64,000 bases of DNA from Davidsoniella eucalypti (taxonomy: Eukaryota; Ascomycota; Sordariomycetes; Microascales; Ceratocystidaceae). The notes under the pieces are model-generated. The model searched no databases. It was given only the letters and a program-made list of their open reading frames with translations, and was not told the DNA's origin. Both the position numbers and the translations under genes were made by a program. Location: positions 372,001 through 436,000 of the forward strand of contig RMBW01000013.1 of assembly GCA_004009845.1 (NCBI GenBank), given 5' to 3'. The first letter of the stretch is position 1. Each line of letters opens with the position of its first letter. Below are positions 1-13,162 of this stretch, in pieces.

Positions 1-3000
1 TCACGGAGAACAAGGGTCATGACAACGGATCTTTGGAGGATAGTTGGTGGAGGATGGATCTAAGCTGCAATTATGGGAAGATTACACTTATCAACTCGTA
101 GTTTCTACTGAGCTTTTGAAAAATTGGCAGAAAACAGTGATACTACCATGCCACACCTACAAGTACTACTTCAGTACTTGGCTTGAATAATACCTCGAAT
201 TATAGACTTGGCTTTAAACATGTCACTGATTAACTTTCTTTCTACACTGCCTTTAGCCTGATAAAACCAACATCCCGCTCGGCGCGGCTTTCCTAAAACG
301 GCCTGACCAGGTATTTACATGTAGGCGAGTAGAGATCAACAGACGATCACAAGGGGAAAGAAAGAAACAGGAGGATAAAACCAACAGCTTGCAGAAGATT
401 ACTGGCCACGGCCAATAGGAACACACTAGTAGCGTTGCGAAATGCGGAAGCGAGGGCATAAAAATGGGAAGCCTGACAAGCTGTTATTTTCAGTTTGTCC
501 ATTATTATTTATCTTATTTGACTTCATTTACTATTGTAACTCATTGTTGAAGGGGGAACTCCGGGCTGAAGGGAGAGGCCAGTTTGACGATATGAAAACA
601 AGACACATCCTTGGATCTTCTTCGAATCTGATATGGAAGCTAGAGATAATTGATATCCAATAGACAGTTTTAAACAGAATCAGAATACAGCGAGAAACTA
701 GCACGTAGAATATTCCATCAGGCTTCTATGGAGATGGAGACAAGACAAGACACCAAAGCTGGAATGTCCGCGGTAGGGAGACCAGCTGTCTCTTGTTTAC
801 ATGAGACTTGATGTGCCCGAAAAGAAGATATCTCTTCTAGAAGCGGACTATCTCGGGACTCGGAGTCAAGATCTTATGGCCTTTGCTTTGTTCCTTTAGT
901 AGTAGCTAGCTAGTGCTAGTGCCACTAGTGTTTATGAACGTTGAAATTGACAGCCTCCACTAAAGCTTTAGCTAGTTCTTCGTTCGGCTGTGAAGCTCAC
1001 AATAGGCTAGTCTGGTTCGTCTGCCGTAAGTCCCAAAGGTCTCTGTATATTTTCTTCCCTTTTGTCATTATTCGCCGTGCATCTATGTCCTAAGAGAAAG
1101 CTGTGCCAGCGGTGATTATTATCGTCAAAACTAGGAGATTCTTGCCTGTCTGCTCGGTGTTCGCACTTGTATCATGAGCAATGTCGTCGTTATTGTCGTA
1201 TCAGTGCTGTCGTAAACCCTAGAAGTTGGCTCACTGTGACGGTCTTTTGCTCACTTGGTGATCTGTCTTCACTATTTTTTATCATAACTACGACGGGCCA
1301 TCGATATGTTTTCTGGCTTGCAACGTCTACTGGGATCGAGAGAGCCCAAGTCAGAAATAAGAACTGTGGGAGTGAGAGCTCTTCTGAATAAAAAGAAGGA
1401 CAAGACAAGAACGACGATCCTTTCCTTTCACGTTTATAAACTAAATTCCTCGCTTCCCCGCCTGGGTGTGTGAATTTGGCATATTACTATGTAAAACTGC
1501 CCATTTGTGGCTGTAGTTGTTGTAGTTGTTCTTTACTCTACTCACTAGATACCCTTGATCCTTGAAAGGCAGGAGAAAATCAAGAAAAGCTAACCATTCT
1601 TTCATGGTAACAAATGGCCTGGGGCGTCCATCTGATTATGTCTGTTCTTAATTAATAACATGCTGCGGGTAAGGAAGGTACCAATTTCTATCCAAAGAAC
1701 TATGATATGCTCTTGGAATGATTCAAAGAAATATAGACTAACTAAACTTTCCTAGGTCATGACAGCTATGCTGGTTTAATAGCAAGCTGCTTATAATAGT
1801 ACGCAGTTATGTCCGTCGTCACCATCTAATTTCAAGGTTTTACTACTCTGTATCTTCATATTCAATAACTGGAACAAAAGTAGAAGCGCGAATCCTTCAA
1901 GCTATCACTTTGGATTCAGGAAGCATGTCGTTCGTCTAACGGACGTAGTCTACTTATGTATGTTAGATACGACTAAGGTAAAGAAAAAGAAAGAAAGGAC
2001 GCAATGGCTACAATTCGTTTCTTGACTATATCTCTTTTCTCCCCAATGATTCTTTTTAAATTATTCACAACATGGTTCGAGAGGTCAATGAATATCTTTC
2101 AAACCCCCTACATGAACAAAAAAGACGCATCGATGCCCTAAAGCTAGGCTGATCAATAGACCTCGTTCAGCGTTACGAATCTAGGGCTTTTAGACAAGGA
2201 CCGCTGACTTCTTTACTAGGTCCGCTTCTAAAAAATAGAGACAAAAAACAACGGTTCTGGTAGTCTGACAGAAACAAGATATTCGTCCAGAACGCAAGGA
2301 TTGGGGCTGTTCTTGTACTCAACCAGAAGATCACAAGCCAGATACTGATTCATCCAATCTAACACCCATTTTTGCTAGACAAACTTGCCTTCAAAACAGG
2401 CTCTGATCTCTTGTCTATTCTACCGAGTGACATTCTGCCAATATTGTGTGATGGTCTACTCTTTAGGGTTAGTACAGCCCCAACTCGGAATCAATCTTCA
2501 ACAACCTCTTTTTGGACCATTCATGCAGGCATGAGCATCATTTTCAATAAGAACCAGTTTTCAAGTGTGATTTATCACAAGTGAACTCATACTAGGCTTT
2601 AGTTATGCATTTTCGATTATGTGTTGATCTGTATATACATATATACATTACACACGGGTTGTCACGCAAGCCTCCTTTAGATATAAGGCGTAAGCAGTGT
2701 AATAGAGTATATGTATATGTGACTGGAAATCCGGAAAATACAAGTGTAGGAAAGTTGGAAAACCTGGCATTCTGTACGCCTATTGTGGGGGCTTTCTACA
2801 TGAAATATGGTGCTGTGATACGTATCATATACAGACCCAAACAAATACAACATAACTACTGGGCTTGGATAGTTATTCAATATGTGATATATGAGGATCA
2901 GCATTGTATCGTCCGAGTAAGTAAGCAATAGGATGTTCATAGGTTATCCGATTGTAATTCTCGGACTGCAGTATAACAAGATAATGTAATGTATTTCACA

Positions 3001-6000
3001 GACTTGGTGACTCTTTGTCAGTATAAGCATCAGCGTCTATATATAGCCTGTTTACTAAAATCACCGAAACTGTGACGACGATAAATGAAGTACAAAGGTT
3101 GGGACTTAGCGGCGTTTAACTCCAAGAAAATTACAGTGTGCCGTCCACAGAGTTTTCTTCTGTATAATTTATTCTCTTTTTTGTATCCACACTAGAGAAG
3201 AAGCTTCGCGTTGATCGACGCGAAACAAAAAAGATGTGTGTGTGTGTGATGGCTCTAGCGTCCTACTTTGGTCGTTATAGTCCGTGTCTGATATAGGTTG
3301 CGGCTGTTAGTATTAGCATGGGCTATAGCAGGCCATTTGTATTTGTCTATACATATAAGTGAAGCAGCTATGCTATAATAGACATTTAAAAAAAATTGCT
3401 ACATGCTTTGATCAAAGGAGACCCCTTGATAGACCATTAATTGTTTATATTACTACAACTCTATCCAACCTGCTTAGATTCAAAGCATCCTGACATATGT
3501 ATACCAACACTAAGACCTATTAATCACCGAGAGAAGCGTACTATTCTAGAAAAGGGACTAACTAGTAGTTATTATGTAGCTTTGTGGGAGTTGCTGGAAG
3601 TTCACTACAGAGCAATGATAAGCCAGCACAACATTTGTGCTATCCATGTCTCTCCTTTGTGTCGAGACTACAAAGGCAATGTGACAAGCAACCATGTCGA
3701 CCAACTTTCATTGGAATCAGTGACTTAGCAGCAACCTCAAGTTTCAGGCCTAAAGGATACCAGTCACATTCTCTCCACAGTCTGTTTATTTTTCATCATC
3801 ATATTCCTTCTGTGTTTCTCGTCAACTGTTTATCTTCTTAGTTGGCCGAGTCGAAACTCTCTGCCACGTCTTTCATTGATTAGAACATCTCGCCTCACTT
3901 GCGGCCGTGATAACGTCAGTCATGGTAAGAATCATGAGTAGAGATGGTACAAAGTATCCATCATCCCGGACAGTCGCTATCAAGGCCGGACTTCCCCTCT
4001 TTGCCGTCGTTTTTACAAACGATCTCTTGCGAGCGTTTTTCCCATACTGTGACTCCAACTAAAGAGTAAAGATACAACAATAATGGTGCCCGCCCCTCGT
4101 TTACTTCCTGACCTAAGCGATGGCCAATGTCTGCCCATTTATATGTAGGATAGCATCAGTATGATCACCAACAGCTACGTCCACAACGATAAGCTAAAGG
4201 TCCTAGAGTGTCCTCCATGCTGGATTCACGCCGACGGTTCTGCTGTGGGGTCTAGTTAGAATAGAAAGATTTGAAGATCTACATATGTCTATATATTCCG
4301 AGAAGATGTATCATTGTTTATATATTAATAGAAGGGTGTGCGGGGCATGGAAAATCATCCAACACGACAGTACAAAGGACTCACTTGGCAAGAAAACCAC
4401 CCACTATCAATGAAAAAGAACTATATGATTAAATACAGAAGGCTAAAACAACTGAATATGACGAGCCAAGCTCGACTTGAAAACAGACGGAACTTATGAA
4501 TACCTTTAGCATCATTCTATGACTGAGAGGGGCGTACGTGGACGGACCTCTGGCCGGACTAACCTTAGTCTTTTTCTTCCTTTTTTTTTTTCTCTGGATG
4601 GACCAAAAAAGGCATTGGACAGAGAAACATTGCTCGTGCTCCTTATCCTGTGAATATTCCCGTAGGTGTGTTATATGATGGCCCCATGTCAAACCCAAAG
4701 ACAAAAGCTTGGGCGTTCTAATTTTGCTTTTCTTTTCACTCTATTTCCCTTTTCTACCATCATTTACCGCGGACGATGATTTTTGTTGTTGTCAGTTTCC
4801 CTTCTTGATCAGCAAGACGCCTAATTTGTTCTGTCTGTGCTTTCGTGATCTCCCACCACGTAGCGGAACTCAACTATGACAACTGGTCTATGTTCTGGGC
4901 TGTGGACAGTAGGAGGTCATGCTTAGCGGTGTTTGTGATCATGAACAACATCTTGGACATATGCTCACCAAGGCTTTTCAACAGTAGAACGTTACTTGCC
5001 AAGCTTTTTATTTGTACGTAGCAACAAGATATGCACTTTGCGTTACCAGACCCATTTATCACTGTGTACTCAAAATTGCTTTCTCTTTTCTTACCACACT
5101 GCTCGACACTTCCCCTCTTCCCATAGAAGCCTTTCTAGCCATTTACTGGACAGAGTTACTTATGGTATAGCCTGCTAAGTAGTTTATAGGACGTTATATT
5201 GCATTATAACCATCTTGAACATGCCATTTGCTGGCCCAGGCCGGTCCTTTCTCTCACTGAACTAACATGAGAAAGAAGAATGCAAGACAAAGACAATATA
5301 CATCGATTCTGTAGCATTCACTAAATACAGTAGGGTATATCTAGTATACAAAAAGCCATTATCTCATTGCACTCAGTTTCAAACACTTAACGACTCGGTA
5401 CCATTAACTCGAGCTGCAGACTGCACTAAACCTGCAATGTTGATCTACTCCAAAATTACTACCTAGAAGCGTAGAGCACTTACTCTGGTGTTATATGCAT
5501 GATTACTATGCGCTTGTTACCGTTGGGTGAAGAGGATAGACTAAGTCAACTAGATATATCATACTGTTATCCCTCGTGAAAGCGTAAGACACACATGTTT
5601 ATTGGTACATGAAATCAACCGGTATTTCAGTATACTATAATAAGTGACATATTGTTGTGCTCACCCCCGGCAGTTCTTATCACACAATATGTTAGCACCT
5701 GCGTATATGATTACAGGATACGTACATATGTAAGGACAAGCTTCACATTATCTTATGGCGAGTTTCCCGACGCAAGGAGGTACTGTACTTTGCCGGTTTT
5801 ATATAGACACGTCTATGTCTACAGCAAGAAGCTTGGGAAAAGACCGAAAGCACCATCATAGTGCATGTAGAAGCTGCTATGATCATATTGAAGACCCACC
5901 TCTGATCACCATTTCTATCCTTCCCCCGTCGTAGCCAAGTGATGCCGCAATAAGGTGCAGGTCGCTTGTTCCGTCTCAAAAGGGACTTCCTTGTATGGTA

Positions 6001-7570
6001 CAGCCTAGATCTTCCAATTAGTTACATATTGAGACTTACAACGTACGATTTTCCGGCAATGGTACTCTGACACCAACTTTGCTTTTTTTCATTGTTATTT
6101 GTTTCGTTTCTGGGTTTTCTTTTCTTTTTTTTCATCCTGATTTGGGCGGGATCGTCGGGCGTTTAACAATATGTTGATAGTAGAAGAATAATAAACGGTA
6201 TATTCAAGAAAAGGGCGAAAGAATGTGTTGTCAAGGATATGATTATGTGTTTATATATCTCATGTATAGCTCTTTGGTCGAGACATCATGGACTGTTTCC
6301 TCACGGAACATTATCCACTGTCCGAAAGTACAGTACATGGTAGACGTGCATTATATTTGCGTTTTTCTGCATAACCTAGTATGCTCGGCTATGCGAGTGT
6401 GCATACAATAGTTATTTTTGCCAGGCAATCAGTTACTGTGATTATATGTATATACATTCAATTTTTCTCACCAAGTGATGTAAAGGCTGCGCCTATACTG
6501 GGTCTGGCGTGTCAAAAACTTGTGAAAAGGTATAGGCATAGGCGAGCTTATCCCGTAATCCGGTAGTTGTATAAGGGCATAATATATCTTGCTTTTGCCT
6601 GTTCATGCCTAGTTTTATACAGTGTTGGTCAGTGCTTTAAAATCTAAATTCTCTCTTTCCCGTCTTCAACTAAGGAAATCATGTTAAGTGATAAGGAAAC
6701 TGGTTTATGTTGGCAGGGTTGGTCTAGGGTTTATGTCACACCCGCCTCCTTATTCTACCTTGACGTGATATGTCTTCTACTAAAGTAGAAAAAAAATCAC
6801 AGGGGCTATTCCCTCTTATATCTTTATTCCCACAGAACATGAAAATGATTACTCCTAGTGGATTAGTTAGTATGTATAGCGCCCAATAAGGGAGTCAAAG
6901 GGCTCATGTGAAGTCTACTGCCACTTCGAAATTTTGGGGGCTATCAGAGATCCCGAGAAAAAAGGCTGTAAAGTTCGGTGACGATGCGAGCCAGGAGTTA
7001 GCCATAATAATTTCTCAATTCCAGCCATTCTGGAACAAGGTAAGAAACTTGAAGTGTCTACTATACGAATATCTCTAAAATCAGCTATATTGTAAGACAC
7101 CTTAAGTCAGCTATATATGGTCCAAGCCTCTCATTTCAACGGCATTCTTGACAGAACTAGATAGCCGGCCCGAACACCGTTCTTTAATCAACTATACTTC
7201 TACTGTCTAACTCTTATAGACTACGGGGGGCCCAATATAGGACAATGGCTTTATCAAGAGCATGACTCCTTCCGGCCAATATTGGATGACAACACAGCTA
7301 CAAACTTCTCAATTAAACCATTAGTCTGCCCATATTATTGCAGCTACATCTTTTTTTCTGGTTGCTTGGCCCAAACGAAGACGATCCGGCATTGACAGTA
7401 GCTTAGCGTATTGATGCACCCATCTAAAAAAAGGTTGCCAGCAAAGTACACCCATGCTGGATGCCGTGATGGCCCAGCCCGACGATTGGGTTCACTAGTA
7501 ACATATCTTATATTCGCCAACACATCAAAAAAGGACAAAAATCGATTAGAAAAAATTAAAGCAAGAATTG
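1..7570. other. Gene-poor intergenic DNA, first block
   Basis: No reading frame here exceeds about 110 codons, none resembles a protein family I know, and no exon series could be assembled. The stretch holds a perfect 7-bp-arm hairpin at 3205-3224, a (TG)7 run at 3235-3248, and a TTTAGGGTTAG motif near 2462. Bases are AT-leaning with many TA and CTAG steps. It could be decayed transposon sequence, but I saw no terminal repeats or transposase remnant. Confidence 0.6.
3205..3224. repeat. Perfect inverted repeat (7-bp arms, 6-nt loop)
   Basis: TTCGCGT is followed by six bases and then its exact reverse complement ACGCGAA. Each arm contains a CGCG core, which is unusual in this AT-leaning surrounding. 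A (TG)7 tract follows 10 bases later. No gene is adjacent, so a role as a binding site or RNA hairpin is open. Confidence 0.6.
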
Positions 7571-7653
7571 GGGTCTTGCCGTGCATCGAACACGGGACCT
7601 CTGTGCTTTAGGGCGAACCATACGCGATAATTCTACCACTAGATCACAAAACA
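7571..7653 (-). tRNA. tRNA-like Pol III element, isotype unassigned, possibly a pseudo-tRNA
   Basis: On the minus strand the sequence has an A-box (TGATCTAGTGG), a B-box (TGTTCGATGC) and a perfect 5-bp T-arm, CCGTG/CACGG around TTCGATG. A possible 7-bp acceptor, TGTTTTG with CAAGACC, shows one mismatch and one G-T pair. A run of six T lies 16 to 21 nt past the 3' end, as a Pol III terminator would. The element is about 83 nt, some 11 nt longer than a plain tRNA, which would fit a short intron. I could not form a good anticodon stem in any register, so the isotype is not assigned. It is either an intron-containing tRNA I failed to fold or a decaying copy. Confidence 0.5.
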
Positions 7654-7669
7654 TATTTTCATCGACTAC

Positions 7670-7683
7670 TTAGGGTTTAGGGT
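7670..7683 (-). promoter_or_regulatory. Telomere-type AAACCCTAA box upstream of the tRNA-like element
   Basis: TTAGGG is directly followed by TTTAGGG on the plus strand, so the minus strand reads ACCCTAAACCCTAA. It ends 17 nt before the 5' end of the tRNA-like element on that strand. Tbf1-type telomere-repeat factors bind such boxes in fungal promoters; a regulatory role here is inference. Confidence 0.35.
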
Positions 7684-9153
7684 ACGATGGCAGAGTCACG
7701 TGCCCAGTTCCTTAGGATTCAAGTAAATCAAATCATCCGAATACAGTGACATGACACAGTGTCAGAATGTTTGCACACATGACTGCAACGTCAACCTTCC
7801 ACTTATACATATAACGCCGTTCTGATATAGGACCAGCACCAGGAAAGCGGATGTTATTTAATCAAATTGCAACTGCGAAGAAGGTAAAGGGATCCCCAGT
7901 CGACAATATTGGTTCATGTTCAATTTTTCCATTAGCCGCACTGCTGGGATTTTGATTCCTATAATTCGTCATGCTATACTAACAACCTTCATTCTGATAA
8001 GCAGTGTGAAGGCAGTAAAGTAATCTTGTCGGCTCGTATTTTTTAACGAATTGTATATCTGTACATTCTTCCTTTCAATGGAGGATATCTAGCGGCGCGG
8101 CACACAAAAGGGGTGGGTATATATCAACCACTTTGACTATGATAGAGTCACTGTAGCATCCATTTATGTTACGTTAAGCTGGGAATATCTGGGGATTTTG
8201 ACTTGCCTACATGTGTCTCATTCTGTCTTTTGGTTTTATAGCTATCCAAAATTCCATTATTACGAGCTGAATGCCTGCTAGCTGCGTATTAGTGCTGGCT
8301 TCAATTTTTCCCCTGATGGCTGTGTTGGCTCCTATCCAGAGTACGAAGCAATGGGAGTCAGTGAGGATTTTATTCATCTTGAAGGGCGATATTGGCCATG
8401 TATTGACTTAGTACCATTAGTAATGCTACAGTTATCTGTAAGATCCTACTGTGACTGGTTTGCATGTTGTTGGGTGCAATACTAAGAAAAAAGAACGGCC
8501 TCTAACGTCGTTATGACGATTGTCGAGGTTTGTGGTTGAGAATGATGGCTGAATCGTATTGTTGAATGTATATTGACTAGTAGTTACTGTTGTTCTCGAT
8601 CAATCTCGCGTCTTGCTAGCGACTTGAAGTTAGATACGACTAGTACATATGATGGTAGTATACATGTGTATATGGGACTACGACTGGAGATATATTGAAA
8701 TTTGTTTTACGCACATGCTAATATGTACCTGCATAAATACGATATACAGGCACATTTCTGGCAGCTGATGAAGCTGCCAGTAGCTAACTTCTACCGTGAC
8801 TCACGAATATCATAAGATCAACGAAATACTGCCGTTGTCGGGCTCGATAGCGGCACCTGCGTCCCCAAATGGTGTATTGGTTCAGGGCAATTGCAACAAT
8901 GCACGACGCACTAACCACATGATAAAAAGGTCCTGGCATCAATATGAACATCAGTAGCTCTACTACCCAAAAAAAAGCCAAGCACTGACCGGAATTATGT
9001 TGTATGCCTGTCACCAACTTCATTGCCACCCTTACCCGTGTCCAGGAAATAGTCGTGTGTGCCGGCTCTCATACGTCTTCCCGCAGGCTATCAACTTTCT
9101 CCACAGAACATGGCTGCTCGCGTACAAATATAGTAAAGTTAAGAAATACTGAT

Positions 9154-9332
9154 GGCGTTTAAAGACGCCCCAAACGGCGTTAAGGTTTGGTTGAAGCTTC
9201 CGGCGGTTTCCGTCTGAGTTATTAGAATGGCTTAAGCAAGAATGGGTGCATTAATTACGACTACTGCCATCAGATGCGACTGGAGTAAATCTATAGGCGG
9301 TTAGTTGCGATATTAAAACGGATAAACGCCTA
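9154..9332. repeat. Cluster of three inverted repeats with GGCG/CGCC arms
   Basis: Three short hairpins occur in 180 bp. GGCGTTT (9154-9160) faces AGACGCC (9163-9169) with one non-Watson-Crick pair. CCAAAC (9170-9175) faces GTTTGG (9185-9190). TAGGCG (9294-9299) faces CGCCTA (9327-9332). Variants of GGCGTTA/GGCGGTT also occur at 9176, 9202 and 9297. This is either a structured RNA or a clustered binding motif; no homolog is recognised. Confidence 0.4.
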
Positions 9333-12300
9333 CAACACTCATCATGAGCGGCTCACTGTCAACGTAGGTGTTTTAATTTACGAAAGAGCAGACAAGACTC
9401 ACACACGCACGTTATAGTCCCCTTTCTTTCTTCTTAATCGCTATTTTTAAACCCAATATGATAAAACTTCACTTCGGTATCCGGACAGTCAATAATAGGA
9501 TTAGCAAAGTGATGTTATAGTAGGACTGCGGCAAAAAATATAATAACACGAATCCCAGGGAAGCGCCACTCGCGTGGATATTCCAAGGATAGTGTAATCC
9601 TAATGTCGTAATTGGCGCTAGAAATAAAAAAGCAAGTATGTATATACTAGCGAAAACGTGACCAGAGGAATGTAGATTTGAAAACAAGTACACATCTACT
9701 AATACATATAGAAATGTTATAGACCTAGTGATTATTTTCTTGTACTATGTATAATAATCACCAATAGTGGTTGCTTCTCTCAAATACCGGTGCTGGGTAT
9801 GGCTGCAAACTCGATGTTATTAACCTAGAAAATATATAAAGTGTGTAATATCAAGGACGTAGTTCTAGCGCCTGAAAGACAAAATAGAAACTTGTTTATT
9901 CCCTAAATGATACTTCCGGGGTCGGTACTGAGTGATAGACTTCCAATTTATTCGCCATTCCTTGTCGAAAACTTGTAATAGTTATATGTATGGTCTCTGA
10001 ATCACTTGACCCTAACTTGAAATATGATATGTGGCTCCAAGTTACACTGCGTATGTGATTTTTCGTTGCCTTGCATGTTGCGCTAGAAAGTACAATATAT
10101 AGAGCTTATTATTCTTACAATTACCACTAACTAGTTCCCTTAATTTCATATGTAAGCTACTATCATATGTAGCATACAGATATATTGGAAGATGTGAAAT
10201 AAACATGGTAGAGGCGTATATATTAACTGTGTGGCAGGTTTTGTCGCTTTGCCACTCGGGTTTTACATGCAAATAGCGTTGGGAGCACTATTGCGTATAC
10301 CTTCGCGCAGAACTTGAACAAGCATGTGTGCCATTTGGTCCTGATAGTCATGTTAGAGCTAACGAAAATTGGTATAACCAATTTCAAACATAACGCCCTC
10401 AATAGGCTATCATCACACACCCCGTTATTGCTCTGAGTAGAGAAGATATGCCTAGTATGATTGTTGATCGCTTAATAATAATTGATGGTATATTCACAAG
10501 CACATGAGGGCTTTCCAAGTTCACATCGTCTATTCAGCCACCGCTTTCACCATCAAAAAGAAGCTTTTGTATTCAAGGGAGCAAAAATACTGAAGACAGT
10601 GTAATAAAAGGTCTACGAAATAAAACATAGTGTCTGATAGCGTCAAAGCGCTGTTACTTGTAGTTCTGTATAGCCTGCCTTAAGTATACCGAGCCACAAT
10701 GAGGCTATAAGTCGCGTAAAAAGAATGCTATGAAAGCTAGAATGGCCGGCTGTAAAGTCAAAGTACGGACTAGTTCCGGAGCGGAATCACAGGCTTCAAT
10801 GTAAGTATCAAAGTATAGCTCCATAAGATTAACGAATAAATAATAAAAAAAGCATTAAAGTCAAAAGGTCCCTGTTGGAGAGATAACAAACACGGAGAGA
10901 AAACAAAACAGAGGTATTAAAGACAAGAAAACAAAAGAGGACCGTGATTTGCGTTTTCATGTTATATTTATTTTGGTAAATTCTTTTTAAAAAAAAAAGT
11001 AAAGATTATATTCTAGTTTGGAAATTTCTTTACCAACAAACGAAAAATATATTCACATGTAGAGAAAAAGACGGTAAGAAGCAAGGCAAGAATCTTAGCA
11101 TCGCCTTGCCAGCTACATAGTTAAAAAGCATGGCTTGCCGTAATATGAGAACAATGTATGATTTTTCTAGCCGTTTGACCACTTCTTAGGAAACCATATT
11201 ACAAGGGCAAACAAGACTGATACAAATATAACCAGTATAGAGTCCGATCTAACCCCAGACCCTATATCGCAGCAATACTATAGCCCTATAAGAATCTCTA
11301 GGATTTGATTCCATAGCGCACACATGTACCAGGTCGTCTTCTCGTTCTTTCATGGATTCTACTGTATCGATGCTAAGCTTCCCTTGCCTCCCATCGTTGT
11401 CGTTGTACTCGGTGCCCTTCTACGCACTAAAGTCTAGCACTGTCACCAAGGAAAAAGGCTGAGCTCCGATTTCCTGAGAGTGTAATTTGTATTTGGGTCT
11501 TGGGCTCACGGACTTCTGCAACGTCTTCGGTGGTTGTTTAGGCGTGTTGTTATTCATAGGTAAGCAACTAGATGTGACAAGAATGCTACTCTACGAACCA
11601 TTATTCACCAACTTGTTACTCGGTATAACTGTATGTGGCTAATGCCGCGAGGGCCTGGAAAATAGGGAACAACCCTATTTGTAAAGTAACGATGCTATTA
11701 CGGAACCTGACCCTCCCGAGATATGTTAATTCCCTCTGCAAGCCTAAGGACACTCCCCCTAACCCTTTCGAGAGTTCGACGATGCTATCAAGATTAAAAC
11801 ATGCTTGTTGCGAACTGTCTGTATGAATATTTCTCATAGCTTTATAGTCTGTTTGCCTTGATATCTCAGACTCTGCCATAGCCTGATATATCCCACCTGA
11901 CAGGGAAACACAGCCAAAATCACTCAAAATTGCGTTGTGGGAACTCATACGAGATGATGATCATGACGATAGACATGAGAAAATACTGCTTGTGTCGTTT
12001 CTATTGTACTTATGGCGCGTTCTTTGCCTCATCTGCTTTTGACACATAACTTCCTACGTAACCCACAACCTAATATACTGCGCCCATATGCATGTGCGTA
12101 TAGTGTGTGTTTGTATGCAATGATCTCCTCTCTGTTCCCACAAACTTTGTCGTTTCTATTCTGGCTTGATCTTGGCGTGTAAATCATCGCTCGTGCCAGA
12201 GAGACAAGGCACAAAGGTTGGTCTCCCACCTATCAAAGCCTCTTACTTTCATTCATCGAGGTTTTGTTCTTCCTCCCCCTTTTGCTTCTCTGAGCGACTT

Positions 12301-12958
12301 TCTGTTCACTGATCGACCGGACATTTAAGTCAATGAGTGGGTGGATGGACATATGAAGTTGCAGCGGCTAAATCGAATGGTCTCTGTAATAGCGTTTTAT
12401 ATACTATAGTATTTTCACGTCACCATATCCTCCCTCTTTGCCCCTTGCCAACGTATAGCTCCTGGTTCTTACATTCGATAGAACCACAGCAAAGAATGTA
12501 GTGGTTGGCTCCCATATCACAAGTCTCTTCCTTCATTCTATTTACTTCCTTTATCGCTGCTCGGCCTCGCTATCGCTCAACTTGCAGTTGAACCATCCGA
12601 TAATATTCCTCGTAGCTGAGAGAATACATGGTATATGGGGTTTGGTCTCGCTATCTGGTTCTCTGGGGTTGGTAAAATGTGGGAGATGCTACCTATTGTT
12701 CTCTAATTCTACCTACTAGAAGCAAGCATATACTTCCTACCAACCATACAATATTATCAAGTTCCACCGCTAATCTCGTTCTATCTTTCTATATAGGCAT
12801 ATCGTAGAACCGAGTGCATGAACACCGAGATGGCCAACGAGACTTTGGGCCCTTGTTGATAATCAGATGGAAATATCATGGGTTGTTTTGTCCTCTGTAT
12901 TTCTGTTTGGCATATCTTAAATCCGGGCTTTGCGTTTTCGTCTAATACCGCTTAACCC

Positions 12959-12982
12959 ACGTTACTACTGACGTTACTACTG
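12959..12982. repeat. 12-bp perfect tandem duplication
   Basis: ACGTTACTACTG occurs twice head to tail with no spacer, in non-coding DNA. It looks like a small duplicative insertion. Confidence 0.8.
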
Positions 12983-13127
12983 CCGCGAATAGTTATTGTC
13001 AATCCACTGGATTGGGATCAACCATGGCAAGGCCATATCTTTTGTTGCGCAATAAAAGTAACACGAAGAAAAACTTAAGCAAAAGGATGCCGCTTGGCTA
13101 AATGAGATGAAGAGTTTTTTTTTCTTT

Positions 13128-13129
<2 letters not shown>

Positions 13130-13161
<32 letters not shown>
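13130..13161. repeat. 32-nt poly(T) homopolymer
   Basis: An unbroken run of 32 T follows a T/C-rich lead-in from 13115. On the minus strand it is a poly(A) run, so it could be the tail of an old retroposed sequence lying to its right, but no body or target-site duplication could be identified. Run length is likely to be unreliable in an assembly. Confidence 0.8.
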
Positions 13162-13162
<1 letters not shown>

